A DNA stretch of 51,389 nt from Chthoniobacterales bacterium (GCA_013821455.1 JACDGS010000031.1:1-51389), one strand, 5' to 3'. Shown: positions 35,519-47,436, numbered from the stretch's first letter. Notes: a model not told the origin generated them from the letters alone. A program made the numbers and translations.

Positions 35519-35764
35519 TCACCCCCCCTGCACCGGCGGCATGATCGCAACCGGTTCGTTAGGTCGGATCGCTTTATCGCGCCTCACAAATTCCACCCCG
35601 GACCCAATGAGAATCTGGCGATCCCACTTCTGCAGCCCGGGATGCAGTTGATAAAGCCGCGCCAACAACTCGCCGATCGTTGCGCCTTCTGGCAGCTCAA
35701 CTTCTTCCTCCGATCCGCCTGCGACCTCGCGCAGCTGGGAGAAATACTGGACGCGGACTCGCAT
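35519..35764 (-). CDS. moaD: MoaD/ThiS-family sulfur carrier (molybdopterin synthase small subunit)
   Basis: An 81-aa ubiquitin-fold protein: VRVQYFSQLREVAGGSEEEVELPEGATIGELL, then VEFVRRDKAIRPNEPVAIMPPVQGG. The C-terminal Gly-Gly is the site that is adenylated and thiocarboxylated; the PPVQGG ending is typical of MoaD, and MoaE would be its partner (not in the window). Start ATG 35764-35762 lies within an iterated 9-mer: the upstream hpt stop TAA, one base, then this ATG (TAACGATG). That arrangement suggests coupled translation with hpt, though the functions are unrelated. Confidence 0.85.
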   Translation of the reverse strand: MRVRVQYFSQLREVAGGSEEEVELPEGATIGELLARLYQLHPGLQKWDRQILIGSGVEFVRRDKAIRPNEPVAIMPPVQGG

Positions 35765-35766
35765 CG

Positions 35767-36324
35767 TTAGGCCAAAATCAGCTCCGGCCGCAGGACGCCG
35801 ATACAGGGCAGATTGCGGTAGCGCTCCCGGTAATCAAGTCCGTATCCGACCACAAATTCATCCGCGATTTTGAACCCGACGTAATCGGCCTCGACCTCAC
35901 GCAGACGCTCTTTTTCCTTCCGCAAGAGGACGCAGATTTTCACGCTCAACGGCTGCGTCGCGCGCAGCTTTTCCCCGATCGCCGCCAGGGTCACGCCGCT
36001 GTCGAGAATGTCGTCGAGGATCAGAATGTGCCTGCCGGCCACATCTGGCAGCGCGATTTGTTTGAAGACAATCTCGCCGGTCGTTTTGACCCCGCCGTGG
36101 TAGCTGGCCACGCTCAGGCAATCGAGCTTCAGCGGCAGCGGAATTCGCCGTAGCAGATCAGCCATAAAAATGAGGCTGCCGTTCAGGATCGCGATCACGG
36201 TCAGCTCGCGCTCGCGGTAGTCGGCGGAGATTTGCGCCGCGATCTCGTCCAGCCGGCGCAGGATGGTGGCTTCGTCGAAGAGCACGCGTTCGAGATCCTG
36301 TAGCATCCGCGCAATTGGCCACAA
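35767..36324 (-). CDS. hpt: Hypoxanthine phosphoribosyltransferase
   Basis: Purine salvage enzyme of 185 aa that joins hypoxanthine or guanine to PRPP. Seen: LTVIAILNGSLIFMADLLRRI, LSVASYHGGVKTTGEI (mobile loop) and the PRPP-binding ILILDDILDSGVTL, then DYVGFKIADEFVVGYGLDYRERYRNLP, which binds the base. Length fits the bacterial Hpt family (about 175-185). The start could be ATG 36324 or ATG 36306 (MLQDLERV), the latter matching family N-termini better. Its TAA stop is inside an iterated 9-mer and is followed one base later by the moaD start. Confidence 0.93.
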   Translation of the reverse strand: MWPIARMLQDLERVLFDEATILRRLDEIAAQISADYRERELTVIAILNGSLIFMADLLRRIPLPLKLDCLSVASYHGGVKTTGEIVFKQIALPDVAGRHILILDDILDSGVTLAAIGEKLRATQPLSVKICVLLRKEKERLREVEADYVGFKIADEFVVGYGLDYRERYRNLPCIGVLRPELILA

Positions 36325-36345
36325 TTTGCGCCGGAGTTAAACGAA

Positions 36346-36999
36346 TTAGTTGCCGAGGGCCCGGAGTGCCTCGCGAATTTCCGCGGTCAACCCCGGGTCC
36401 GCCGCGAGCGCGACGCCGCGCTCCCACAGCTCGCGGGCGCGCCCATGGTCGCCCGCTTTTTGCGCCGCTTCCCCGGCGTTCAGGTAAAGCAGTTCCTGAT
36501 CGTTAGGCGATAATTTTTGCGGCTCCTTTTCAATCACGCTGACCAGATGATCGAGCGCCTCACGCGCGATTTGGCGGCGGCCCAAAACAGATGGAAACGC
36601 TTCGTAAGTGACCGCGCGCAGGAGCTGCACTTTGGCATCGTTAGGCGCGGCCGCGGCAGCCTCGTCCATGAGCGCGTTCCCGTGCCGCAGCGCAGTTAAT
36701 TTCGCCAGACCAAAAACGGAAAGATCGCGGCTGCGCAAAGTGTAGGCGCTGCCGAGATAAACGCGGGCCAGTTCATCGTGCGGGCGCGCGACGAGAACCT
36801 TCTCTAAACCATCGATGCAGCGCACGACAGCCTGGCTGTCGCCGCCTAGACCGCGCGCATAAAGATCGGCGATCGCCTTTTCGTTAGGCAATTCCGCGGT
36901 CGCGGGAAGGATGCAAGCGAGCCAGAGAATTGCGCAGAAAAACCGGAACACCCGGCAGCATCGACAAAGCGGCCGGCGCTGACAAACTGCCGTTGTCAT
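36346..36999 (-). CDS. Secreted TPR-like protein, function unknown
   Basis: Up to 217 aa. An N-terminal hydrophobic stretch (VFRFFCAILWLACILPATA) reads as a signal peptide. The remainder is helical and TPR-like: GLEKVLVARPHDELARVYLGSAYTLR, ALMDEAAAAAPNDAKVQLLRAV, YLNAGEAAQKAGDHGRARELWERGVALA. No enzymatic motif. The ATG at 36999 overlaps, base for base on the other strand, the ATG of yjbQ; a GTG at 36951 would start directly at the signal peptide and avoid the Cys/Arg-rich leader, so the true start is uncertain. Three motif copies encode LPNE, APND and SPND. Confidence 0.7.
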   Translation of the reverse strand: MTTAVCQRRPLCRCCRVFRFFCAILWLACILPATAELPNEKAIADLYARGLGGDSQAVVRCIDGLEKVLVARPHDELARVYLGSAYTLRSRDLSVFGLAKLTALRHGNALMDEAAAAAPNDAKVQLLRAVTYEAFPSVLGRRQIAREALDHLVSVIEKEPQKLSPNDQELLYLNAGEAAQKAGDHGRARELWERGVALAADPGLTAEIREALRALGN

Positions 37000-37417
37000 G
37001 TCCGCTCATCACGCGCTCATTTCCGTCGCGACCAAAGGCAAAGGGACCTACGAGATGACGGACCAAGTTGCGGCGGCCGTGACGAAAAGCGGGATCGAAA
37101 CCGGCACCGTGGCGGTATTCGTTAGGCACACCAGTTGCAGCCTTATCGTGATGGAGAACGCCGACCCTTCCGCGCGCCGGGATCTGGAGAAATTCTTCGA
37201 GCAGCTCGTGCCCGAAGACACGCCCTGGTTCGAGCACACGGCGGAGGGCGACGATGACAGCACCTCGCATATCCGCTCCGTCCTCACGCGCACGAGCGAA
37301 GTGATCCCGATCGCAAATGGCCGGATGCAGCTCGGCACCTGGCAAGGCATTTTCCTTTTTGAGCACCGCCGCGCCCCGCACCGCCGCGAGATCGCGCTCA
37401 GCATTAGCGGAAGTTAG
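36998..37417 (+). CDS. YjbQ/UPF0047 family protein
   Basis: A 139-aa single-domain protein of the YjbQ (UPF0047) family, reported to have thiamine-phosphate synthase side activity in some bacteria; the native role is uncertain. Seen: GTVAVFVRHTSCSLIVMENADPSARRDLE, EHTAEGDDDSTSHIRSVLT and the close PIANGRMQLGTWQGIFLFEHR, with the conserved His and Glu/Asp that would hold a metal. Divergent from the TPR-like gene with overlapping start codons (TCATG at 36996-37000). Motif copy at 37119 encodes FVRHT at a conserved position, where Val-Arg-His fits family sequence. Confidence 0.88.
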   Translation: MSAHHALISVATKGKGTYEMTDQVAAAVTKSGIETGTVAVFVRHTSCSLIVMENADPSARRDLEKFFEQLVPEDTPWFEHTAEGDDDSTSHIRSVLTRTSEVIPIANGRMQLGTWQGIFLFEHRRAPHRREIALSISGS

Positions 37418-37472
37418 GCATCCTGCCTGACTTCCATCGACAGCTTGCGGCGCGTCCGCTAATCTCGACCCG

Positions 37473-38405
37473 TTGAAAACGCTGGCCGCCACGCACAATC
37501 GTCACGACGCCCTGCGCGATCGCTGGGAAATTCCCAGCGTCGATCAGGTTATGATCGAGGAGCGCGCGGCGGCTTTCACGAAAAGAAGCATCAAGACTTC
37601 CGCGAAACTCGCCGGGCTCAAGCTTGCCGTTTCCATGATGGATCTCACGACCTTGGAAGGAAAAGACACGCCCGGAAAAGTTGCCTTTCTTTGCCGCAAA
37701 GCGATCCAGCCGATCGACCCGCGCTACGAAGTCCCGAGCTGCGCGGCGGTCTGCGTTTATCCAAATCTCGTTAGGGCGGCAAAGCGTTTCCTGGGCGATT
37801 CCGGCGTCAAAGTCGCATCGGTCGCGACAGCATTTCCGACCGGTTTGATGCCGCTCGATTTAAAACTGAAGGAAGTGCGCCGCGCGGCCGGTGATGGCGC
37901 CGATGAGATCGACATGGTGATCGATCGCGGGGTTTTCCTGGCGGGCGATTACAACCGCGTCTTCGATGAAATCGCCGCGGTGAAAGAAGCCTGCGGCGAG
38001 GCGCATTTGAAAGTCATTCTCGAAACCGGCGAGCTGCAGACTTACGACAACGTTAGGCTAGCGAGCGAAATCGGGATGCGCGCCGGCGGCGATTTCATCA
38101 AAACCTCGACCGGCAAAGTCGCGCCCGCCGCGACTATCCCCGTCACGCTCGTCATGCTCGAAGCGATCCGCGATTATTTTTACGAGACAGGGGTCCGCAT
38201 CGGGATGAAACCGGCGGGCGGAATTCGACACGCGAAGCAGGCGCTCGCCTACCTCGTGATGGTGAAGGAAACGCTCGGCGACGACTGGCTCACGCCCGAT
38301 CTTTTCCGCTTCGGCGCGAGCACGCTGGTCAACGACGTCCTCATGCAAATCGTTAAGACGATCGACGGGAACTATCAGAGCGCGGACTACTTTTCCCTGC
38401 CCTAA
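37473..38405 (+). CDS. deoC: Deoxyribose-phosphate aldolase
   Basis: Class I aldolase that splits 2-deoxyribose-5-phosphate to glyceraldehyde-3-phosphate and acetaldehyde, used in deoxynucleoside breakdown; 310 aa. Seen: MMDLTTLEGKDT, PSCAAVCVYPNLV, VKVASVATAFPTG, GADEIDMVIDRGVFLAGDY, and the active-site GGDFIKTSTGKVAP with Schiff-base Lys210; the end KPAGGIRHAKQALAY and FRFGASTLVNDVLMQI is typical. TTG at 37473 gives a plausible N-terminus. The longer form resembles the eukaryote-like DeoC subgroup. Stop TAA lies in an 8-of-9 motif copy. A decayed second copy of its last 75 bases lies at 39661-39733. Confidence 0.94.
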   Translation: MKTLAATHNRHDALRDRWEIPSVDQVMIEERAAAFTKRSIKTSAKLAGLKLAVSMMDLTTLEGKDTPGKVAFLCRKAIQPIDPRYEVPSCAAVCVYPNLVRAAKRFLGDSGVKVASVATAFPTGLMPLDLKLKEVRRAAGDGADEIDMVIDRGVFLAGDYNRVFDEIAAVKEACGEAHLKVILETGELQTYDNVRLASEIGMRAGGDFIKTSTGKVAPAATIPVTLVMLEAIRDYFYETGVRIGMKPAGGIRHAKQALAYLVMVKETLGDDWLTPDLFRFGASTLVNDVLMQIVKTIDGNYQSADYFSLP

Positions 38406-38508
38406 CGAGTCCGAGTCATCTAGACCGGGCGAGCGGAGAGCTTCCGGGAGCTGGTTTCATAACTTATTCGCGATTGATCCTCCCAGGGATTGCGCCCAAT
38501 CTCTTTGC

Positions 38509-39657
38509 ATGAAAACACCAATCCTGTTGGGACGCGGTCTCGGCTTATTTCTCGGCCTCGCGAGCATCTTCCTGGCCTTGCCTGGACGCGCGGAGAACAT
38601 CGTGGGCGCTGTCTATACCATGACCAATGCTCTCACGGGCAACGCCGTTCTGGTTTTCAATCGCGCCGCCGATGGAACCTTGACGCCCGCTGGAAGTTTC
38701 TCTACCGGCGGCCTGGGGTCGGGTGGCCGCGAGCCCGATTTCGGGTTGGGTAATGCGACCGCTCTCGCCTTCAGCGGCGAGGATCGCTTCTTGTTCGTGG
38801 TCAATCCTGGCAGTGACGATTTGTCGGTCTTCGCGGTTCAGCAGCCCGGCCTGAGATTGGTCGATCGCATCGGCGCTGGCGGCCGGCAGCCGTTGAGCGT
38901 GGCGGTGTTTCAGAATCTCGTTTACGTGCTGAACGCCGGCGGGAGCGTGGGCGACAGCGATAACATCAGCGGCTTCACTTTTGATGCGAGAGGCAGGCTG
39001 ACCGCGCTCAATAATTCCACCCAACCGCTCAGCGCGGACATCACGGCCCCGGCCCAAATCGGTTTCAGCCCTGACGGCAAGGTCGTGATCGTGACCGAGA
39101 AAAGCACGAGCAACATCGACACTTATCCGCTCGATCATACCGGTCGCCCCACGGCGCACATCGTTACCCCTTCCGACGCGATCACGCCCTTCGGCTTTTA
39201 CACCACCAATGGCAATCAGCTTTTCGTCTCGGACGACTTCAACGACGTCCCAAACCTGGGCGCGATGTCGTCCTTCCTCATTGGCGACGATGGCCATCTC
39301 ACACTGGTCAGCTCCGCGATCCCAGCCTTCGCCGACTTTGCCTGCTGGGTCGTGGCGAGCAACGACGGGCGCTTCGTCTTTTTGGTCAATACCGGGAGCG
39401 GCACGATTTCGCGCTACCGGGTCGATCGCGGCAGCGCGGAGATCACGCTACAAGGAAGCTTTCCGAGCCCGACCGCGCCCACGGATCTCGACTTCAGCCG
39501 GGATGGCCGCTTCCTATACGCCTTGAATCCCGATCAGGACGGCGTGTCCAGCCCGGGGATCAATGCGTTTTTCTTTAACCACGAAAACGGCAACCTGACT
39601 CCGCTCGCCGGAGTGAGTGGCCTGCCGAGCAGTGTGGACGGGTTGGTCGTGCGCTGA
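38509..39657 (+). CDS. Secreted lactonase-like seven-bladed beta-propeller protein
   Basis: A 382-aa exported protein with a signal peptide (LGLFLGLASIFLALPGRA, cut near 28). Repeated propeller units are seen: VFNRAADGTLTPAGSF, ALAFSGEDRFLFVVNPGSDDLSVF, VAVFQNLVYVLNAG, FSPDGKVVIVTEKSTSNIDTY, SNDGRFVFLVNTGSGTISRYRV and FSRDGRFLYALNPD. This resembles the lactonase/3-carboxymuconate cyclase-like (6-phosphogluconolactonase-type) propellers; enzyme activity is not certain. No exact copy of the iterated motif occurs between 37127 and 39901, and the gene sits between deoC and a decayed deoC tail, so it may have arrived by insertion with a duplication. Confidence 0.8.
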   Translation: MKTPILLGRGLGLFLGLASIFLALPGRAENIVGAVYTMTNALTGNAVLVFNRAADGTLTPAGSFSTGGLGSGGREPDFGLGNATALAFSGEDRFLFVVNPGSDDLSVFAVQQPGLRLVDRIGAGGRQPLSVAVFQNLVYVLNAGGSVGDSDNISGFTFDARGRLTALNNSTQPLSADITAPAQIGFSPDGKVVIVTEKSTSNIDTYPLDHTGRPTAHIVTPSDAITPFGFYTTNGNQLFVSDDFNDVPNLGAMSSFLIGDDGHLTLVSSAIPAFADFACWVVASNDGRFVFLVNTGSGTISRYRVDRGSAEITLQGSFPSPTAPTDLDFSRDGRFLYALNPDQDGVSSPGINAFFFNHENGNLTPLAGVSGLPSSVDGLVVR

Positions 39658-39660
39658 GTA

Positions 39661-39733
39661 GTCAACGACGCGCTCTGCAAAGCGCAAAAAACGATCGACG
39701 GCAACAAGAGTCGGACTACTTTTCGCTGCCTCG
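39661..39733 (+). pseudogene. Decayed duplicate of the deoC 3' end
   Basis: Read against the deoC end at 38328-38400: both have GTCAACGACG, then a CTC-TGCAAA block, ACGATCGACGG, and GCGGACTACTTTTC or TCGGACTACTTTTC, CTGCC. Small gaps break the frame. The piece follows directly after the lactonase-like gene and shows that this gene is bracketed by two deoC tails. Confidence 0.75.
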
Positions 39734-39793
39734 GAAGAGCGCTCGCCGGACCTGCGTGGCTTGCGCTCGGAGGCCGTTTTCGTAGGGTTCGCG

Positions 39794-42706
39794 ATGGCTT
39801 TAGTTGCAGCACCTGAGAGCGAAAAATCGCCGAAAACCGACACGCCAGAGAGCGAGAAAACCGCGTCGGAGCTGAGTCCATTTGTCAGTCGCCACATCGG
39901 GCCTAACGACGATGAGATTGCGCAAATGCTGCAGGCCGTTGGCTTCGACAATCTCGATGCTTTTATCGACGCCACCGTTCCGAAAGATATTCGCCTAACG
40001 AAACCGCTCGACCTTCCCGCGGGCAGTTCCGAGCAGGAGGCGCTGACAGAGTTGCGCGCGATCTCGCGCAAAAATCGGGTGACGCGCAGTTTCCTCGGCG
40101 CGGGTTATTCCGATTGCCTGGTGCCGCCGGTGATCCAGCGAAATATTCTGGAGAACCCCGGTTGGTACACCGCCTACACTCCTTATCAGGCTGAGCTGGC
40201 GCAGGGCCGTCTCGAGGCGCTCCTCAATTTTCAGACCATGGTGACCGACCTCACCGCGCTCGAAATCGCTAACGCCTCGCTGCTCGACGAAGCGACCGCC
40301 GCCGCCGAGGCGATGGCGCTGTGTCATGCCGTCGTGAGTGGCCGCGACACGTTTTTCGTTTCGGAAAGTTGTCATCCACAAACGATCGAAGTCGTGCAGA
40401 CGCGCGCGCAGCCGTTAGGCATCAAAGTCGTCATCGGCAAGCACGCGAGTTTCAATTTCACCGACAAAGTTTTCGGCGCGCTCCTCCAATATCCCGCGAC
40501 CGATGGCGCGATCATCGACTACGAGACGTTCATCGGAGCCGCGCACGAAGCCGGCGCGCTCGCGGTCGTCGCTGCCGATCTTCTCGCCCTTACTTTGCTG
40601 CGCCCGCCCGGAGAAATGGGCGCGGATGTGGCCGTTGGCAGCACGCAGCGCTTCGGAGTTCCGTTAGGCTTCGGCGGACCGCACGCCGCCTACTTCGCGA
40701 CCCGCGACGAATACAAACGCCACATGCCCGGCCGGCTCGTTGGTGTTTCGCACGATGCCGCCGGACGCCCGGCTTACCGCCTCGCGCTGCAAACGCGCGA
40801 GCAGCACATCCGGCGCGACAAAGCGACGAGCAACATCTGCACGGCGCAGGTGCTCCTCGCGGTCATGGCGTCGATGTATGCCGTTTATCATGGCCCGGAA
40901 GGTTTGCGGAAAATCGCTCGCCGCGTTCATAGCCTGACCTGCCGGTTGGCCGAAGGCTTGGAGCGCCTCGGCTACAGCATCGCGTGCTGGGAATTTTTCG
41001 ACACCATCAGCGTCAATCTCGCCAAGCAAAACAGCGCCGATATTCTCCGCCGGGCCGTGCGCGAGAATTGTAATCTGCGCGCGCTCGGACCGCACACCGT
41101 TGGGATTTCTCTCGATGAAACGACTACGCCTAACGACCTCGAAATGCTCCTCGGTCTCTTTGGCGAAAATCGCGCGGTCCTTTTCGACAACACGCCGCCG
41201 CTCAATCGCAAATCCAAAATCGAAACGCGGCAATCGCCTTTCCTCACTCATCCGGTCTTCAACACGCACCACAGCGAGACGGAAATGCTGCGTTACCTCC
41301 GCCGCCTCGAAGCGCGCGATCTCTCTCTCTGCCATTCGATGATTCCGCTCGGCTCCTGCACGATGAAGCTCAACGCGACCGCCGAGATGTTCCCGGTGTC
41401 GTGGCCGGAGTTTTCGCGGATGCATCCTTTCGCGCCTAACGACCAAACCGTTGGCTATCGCGAGATGTGCACGCAGCTCGAACGCTGGTTGGCTGAGATC
41501 ACGGGGTTCGCCGCCGTTTCGCTGCAACCCAACGCCGGTTCACAGGGCGAATACGCCGGCCTCCTCGCCATTCGCGCCTATCACGCCGCGCGCGGGGAGA
41601 GCGAGCGCAAGGTCTGTCTCATTCCCACCTCCGCCCATGGAACAAATCCCGCGAGCGCGGTCATGGCCGGTTTCCGCGTCGTGCCGATTCGCTGTCTCGA
41701 AGTGGGCGACATCGATCTCGACGATCTGCGCGCTAAAGCCGAGGAGCACAGCCAGGATCTCGCCGCGCTCATGGTCACCTACCCTTCGACGCACGGTGTT
41801 TTCGAAACCACGATCCGCGAGATTTGCGGGATCGTGCACGAGCACGGCGGCCAGGTTTACATGGACGGCGCGAACATGAATGCGCAGGTCGGCCTCTGCC
41901 GTCCCGGCGACATCGGCGCCGACGTTTGCCATCTCAACCTGCACAAAACTTTTTGCATCCCGCATGGCGGCGGCGGCCCCGGCGTCGGACCGATCGGCGT
42001 CGCAACGCACCTGGTAAAGTTTCTCCCAGGTTTCCCAACTATTAACCAAGAACCAATAACCAATAACTCGGCCGGCCCGGTTTCCGCCGCGCCCTACGGC
42101 AGCGCGAGCATCCTCACCATTTCCTGGATGTACATCCGCATGATGGGACCGGCTGGCCTAACGAAAGCAACCGAGACCGCGATCCTCAACGCCAACTACA
42201 TCGCGAAACGGCTCGACCCACATTTTCCTGTGCTCTTCAAAGGCAAACGCGGACTCGTCGCGCACGAATGCATCCTCGACCTGCGTCCGTGTAAAAGCGC
42301 AGGCGTCGAAGTTGAAGACGTCGCGAAGCGATTGATGGATTACGGATTTCATGCGCCGACCGTTTCCTGGCCCGTGCCCGGAACAGTCATGATCGAGCCG
42401 ACCGAGAGTGAAGCGAAAGATGAGCTTGATCGTTTTTGCGACGCGATGATCGCGATCAAAGGCGAGATCGATGCGATCGGTGACGGCGGCGACCGCAAAG
42501 ATAACGTCCTTAAAAACGCTCCCCACACTGCCGTGCAGGTCACTGCGGACAAATGGGATCATCCTTATTCGCGCGAAAAAGCGGCGTATCCGGCGCCTTG
42601 GACGCGCGAGCAAAAATTCTGGCCAGCCGTCGCGCGCATCGACAGCGTTTACGGCGACCGGAATCTCTTTTGCAGTTGTCCGCCGCCGGAAGCTTTTGCG
42701 GAATAG
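39794..42706 (+). CDS. gcvP: Glycine dehydrogenase (decarboxylating), P-protein
   Basis: PLP enzyme of the glycine cleavage system that decarboxylates glycine and loads the aminomethyl group on GcvH; about 970 aa in one chain (fused alpha and beta halves). Seen: [38 protein letters not shown], the first-half [21 protein letters not shown], and in the second half [27 protein letters not shown] and [19 protein letters not shown] with PLP Lys718, then [21 protein letters not shown] 39794 fits family length; the open frame begins at 39761. No gcvT or gcvH is nearby. Motif copies are read as GPND, TPND, APND and LTK. Confidence 0.96.
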   Translation: MALVAAPESEKSPKTDTPESEKTASELSPFVSRHIGPNDDEIAQMLQAVGFDNLDAFIDATVPKDIRLTKPLDLPAGSSEQEALTELRAISRKNRVTRSFLGAGYSDCLVPPVIQRNILENPGWYTAYTPYQAELAQGRLEALLNFQTMVTDLTALEIANASLLDEATAAAEAMALCHAVVSGRDTFFVSESCHPQTIEVVQTRAQPLGIKVVIGKHASFNFTDKVFGALLQYPATDGAIIDYETFIGAAHEAGALAVVAADLLALTLLRPPGEMGADVAVGSTQRFGVPLGFGGPHAAYFATRDEYKRHMPGRLVGVSHDAAGRPAYRLALQTREQHIRRDKATSNICTAQVLLAVMASMYAVYHGPEGLRKIARRVHSLTCRLAEGLERLGYSIACWEFFDTISVNLAKQNSADILRRAVRENCNLRALGPHTVGISLDETTTPNDLEMLLGLFGENRAVLFDNTPPLNRKSKIETRQSPFLTHPVFNTHHSETEMLRYLRRLEARDLSLCHSMIPLGSCTMKLNATAEMFPVSWPEFSRMHPFAPNDQTVGYREMCTQLERWLAEITGFAAVSLQPNAGSQGEYAGLLAIRAYHAARGESERKVCLIPTSAHGTNPASAVMAGFRVVPIRCLEVGDIDLDDLRAKAEEHSQDLAALMVTYPSTHGVFETTIREICGIVHEHGGQVYMDGANMNAQVGLCRPGDIGADVCHLNLHKTFCIPHGGGGPGVGPIGVATHLVKFLPGFPTINQEPITNNSAGPVSAAPYGSASILTISWMYIRMMGPAGLTKATETAILNANYIAKRLDPHFPVLFKGKRGLVAHECILDLRPCKSAGVEVEDVAKRLMDYGFHAPTVSWPVPGTVMIEPTESEAKDELDRFCDAMIAIKGEIDAIGDGGDRKDNVLKNAPHTAVQVTADKWDHPYSREKAAYPAPWTREQKFWPAVARIDSVYGDRNLFCSCPPPEAFAE

Positions 42707-42871
42707 CGCGGCGGCATAGGGGGCAGCTCAATCGAATTGTTCGAGCTCGAGGTGGTCATTCAGCGTACCGAAGAAGGCGCGACATCAATATTTGGATTCC
42801 TGGATCTGGGTAAAGAAATACCAGTGAATTACTGTTATTTCCTATTTTAGTAATTGCAGTCGCCACGCTAA

Positions 42872-42896
42872 ATACTAATCTGGGATTAATTAGTAT
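42872..42896. promoter_or_regulatory. AT-rich palindromic operator candidate upstream of fic
   Basis: A perfect 8-base inverted repeat, ATACTAAT (42872-42879) and ATTAGTAT (42889-42896), has a 9-base spacer. It sits 19 bases before the fic ATG in an unusually AT-rich stretch (about 42820-42914) with three further TTTAGTAAT-like strings (near 42846 and 42899). This fits an operator bound by a dimeric repressor, perhaps Fic-linked autoregulation. Inference only. Confidence 0.45.
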
Positions 42897-42914
42897 CATT
42901 TTAGTAATCACAAA

Positions 42915-44266
42915 ATGAAGCCGCCCAAGGCACCACCCGCCGACTCTTCCCAGAAAATTCTCGGCCTTCCTCCAGTTCGACTTGCCTCCCTTCTAGGGCA
43001 GGCCGTCGACTCTGAGGCGGAGGGAAAATACCGGCACTGGGATTCCTTGCGATATCTGCCAGCTCCGAGAGGCTTTAGCCACGAGCAATGGTGGGGCGCA
43101 ACGAAACTCGTCCGTCAGCCGTCGTTAAAGTCGTTCCCGCTGACGGACGCTGCTGGCCAGCCATTTCGCTATGCCGTTACCGAGGTGATCGCTCGACTCC
43201 TTCACGAAATTGATCTCGGCGCTGGAGGGAACATTGGGATGCCTGATCCCATCGCGAATCCTCAAACGCGCAGCCAATATCTCATGCACTCCCTCTTCCA
43301 AGAAGCGGTCACCAGCAGTCAACTCGAAGGCGCCGCGACGACTCGAGCGGAAGCGAAAGAGATGCTACGAAGCGGCCGGCCACCACGCACCCGCGGCGAA
43401 CGGATGATACTCAACAATTATTTGACCATGCAGAGGATCGCCGAATGGAAGCAAAGCACTTTGGACGAGTCCCTGATTTTCGAGATGCATCGAATGGTCA
43501 CGGAAGGAACCTTGGACCAACCTGACCCGCAGGCCGACTTCGCCGCGCCGACGAAAAAATCACGGTTCAGGATGCAATTAGCGGCGAAGTATTTCATTCG
43601 CCCCCGCCTGCGGCGCAACTGCCGCAGCGCCTTAAGAGATTATGTGATTTTGCGAATGGCGGCGTACGCGATGTGAGCAAGCCCCACGGTCGCTTCGTGC
43701 ATCCCGTGGTCCGAGCGATCCTCCTGCATTTTTGGCTCGCCTACGATCATCCGTTCGTCGATGGCAACGGCCGCACAGCACGTGCCCTGTTCTACTGGTC
43801 GATGTTGCGACAGGGTTACTGGCTCTTTGAATTCGTCTCCATCTCGGAAATTCTGGTCAAGGCTCCCGCGCAGTACGCGATGTCCTTCTTGCACACCGAA
43901 ACTGACGGAAATGATGCGACCTATTTTCTCCGTTATCAAAGCGAGGTGATGCGCCGCGCAATCTCTGCGCTGCACGATTACATCGAGCGGAAAAGTGAGC
44001 AGTTGCGAGAAACAGAATCCCTCCTCAAAGGCGCCAACCAGTTCAATCATCGGCAACAGGCGCTCCTCAGCCACGCATTGCGGCATCCCGGCAATCGCTA
44101 CACGATCGCGGGACATCGTCGCGGTCAAGGCATTGTCTACGAGACCGCGCGCGCTGACCTGCTCGCACTAGCCAGATTAAATTTGCTCATTTCAAACAAG
44201 AGCGGGAGGAGCTTCGTTTTCGTTGCGCCAACAGATATTGCCGAACGCCTCAAACGTCTCGATTAA
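42915..44266 (+). pseudogene. fic: Fic family AMP-transferase gene split by a frameshift
   Basis: Two open frames (42915-43676 and 43673-44266) are one Fic gene of about 450 codons. The first has the inhibitory-helix motif SSQLEGAATT at 43313 and on; the second has the Fic catalytic HPFVDGNGRTARALF (His at 43748-43750). Between about 43530 and 43676 the second frame continues the family sequence: LRRADEKITVQDAISGEVFH, then SPPPAAQLPQRLKRL and FANGGVRD into SKPHGRFVHPVVRAI. A single-base loss near 43527-43529, in GAC CC-GCA, explains the break. The first frame instead runs into an unrelated basic tail. It could be a real decay or a sequencing error. No iterated motif lies in 42164-44692, so the gene may be acquired. 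Confidence 0.85.
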
Positions 44267-44293
44267 CCGAAAGACTCGATCCTCCCAACCACA

Positions 44294-46626
<2,333 letters not shown>

Positions 46627-46628
46627 CG

Positions 46629-47361
46629 ATGAGGAAACTCTGGCTGTTTCTCGGCGCCGGTGCGCTTCTTCTTCTCGTCGTGGCTGCCCTCGCCACAGCC
46701 TGGCTGAATCCTCGCCTAACGAAATACGTCGAGAGCGATTCTTTCCGCGACGCGATGGAAAAGGAAACGGCTAAAGGGCTGCACTTCCCGCGCGGCCAGT
46801 TCACGCCGATCCACCGCACCGGTTTTCTCACGGCGAAGTTCAATCCGTTAGGCATTTTTCTCCGTCGCTGGCAGCTCGCACTCAGCTTCCGTCCAAGGCG
46901 CGCTCCGGGTGGAAGGTGGAAAAGTAGAAGGCCTCGAGGTGCTGCAAAAACTGGTCGCCCTAACGAAAAGGAAATCTCTGGAGCGGCTCGAGTTGAGTGA
47001 GTGCTCCGCGGAGATCGCGTGGGAGCGCAGCCGGGGCGAGGTCAAAAACATCTCGATCGAGGACAAGGGAAAATTCCGAATCGAGGGGAACGTCTCGCTT
47101 GGGCAGAGTTCGTTAGGCGGAATGGTGCAGCTCGGCGTCGTCCCGGAATATCTGGAGTGGCTGCAGCATGCCGACGAAGTTTTCGCGCACGCGCGCGGCG
47201 GTTATCGCTGGACCACGGTGCATTTGTCCGGCACGCCTGATAAACCCGGCCCAGATCTAAGCCCGCGCATTCTCGAAGCGCTCAAGGAATCACCGGGAGC
47301 TTTCCTCGGGGTGTTCCTCCGGCAGCTCGGCGAATGGCTGGAACAAAAATCCCGCTTGTAG
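46629..47361 (+). pseudogene. Frameshifted AsmA-like membrane protein gene
   Basis: ATG 46629 follows the Old Yellow Enzyme stop by two bases. It begins with a TM (LWLFLGAGALLLLVVAALATAW), then SFRDAMEKETAKGLHFPRGQF and FLTAKFNPLGIFLRRWQLAL. In this frame the text turns into Arg/Gly-rich noise after about 46885 and stops near 47000. A different frame carries on smoothly: SVQGALRVEGGKVEGLEVL, then VALTKRKSLERLELSEC, KFRIEGNVSLGQSSLGGMVQLGVVPEYLEWL and a C-terminus to 47361. The shift lies near 46880-46890. The TAKFNPLG join also looks short compared with AsmA-like relatives, so a small internal deletion is possible. Decay or sequencing error cannot be told apart here. Confidence 0.65.
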
Positions 47362-47436
47362 GCCGCTTCGCTGTGCGAAGCGCGACGCGAACGGAACCGA
47401 GTGGCATCACCGCGCTTCGCACAGCGAAGCGGCTAC
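47358..47436. repeat. 79-base intergenic inverted repeat, likely bidirectional terminator
   Basis: Left arm 47358-47384 (GTAGGCCGCTTCGCTGTGCG and on) pairs with right arm 47411-47436 with one extra G; both arms also self-pair at CTTCGC/GCGAAG. It lies between the convergent AsmA-like gene and pyrC, and overlaps the last codon or stop of both (47361 and 47433). The GTAG...CTAC ends recall the repeat at 27887. May work as terminator for both. Confidence 0.8.
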
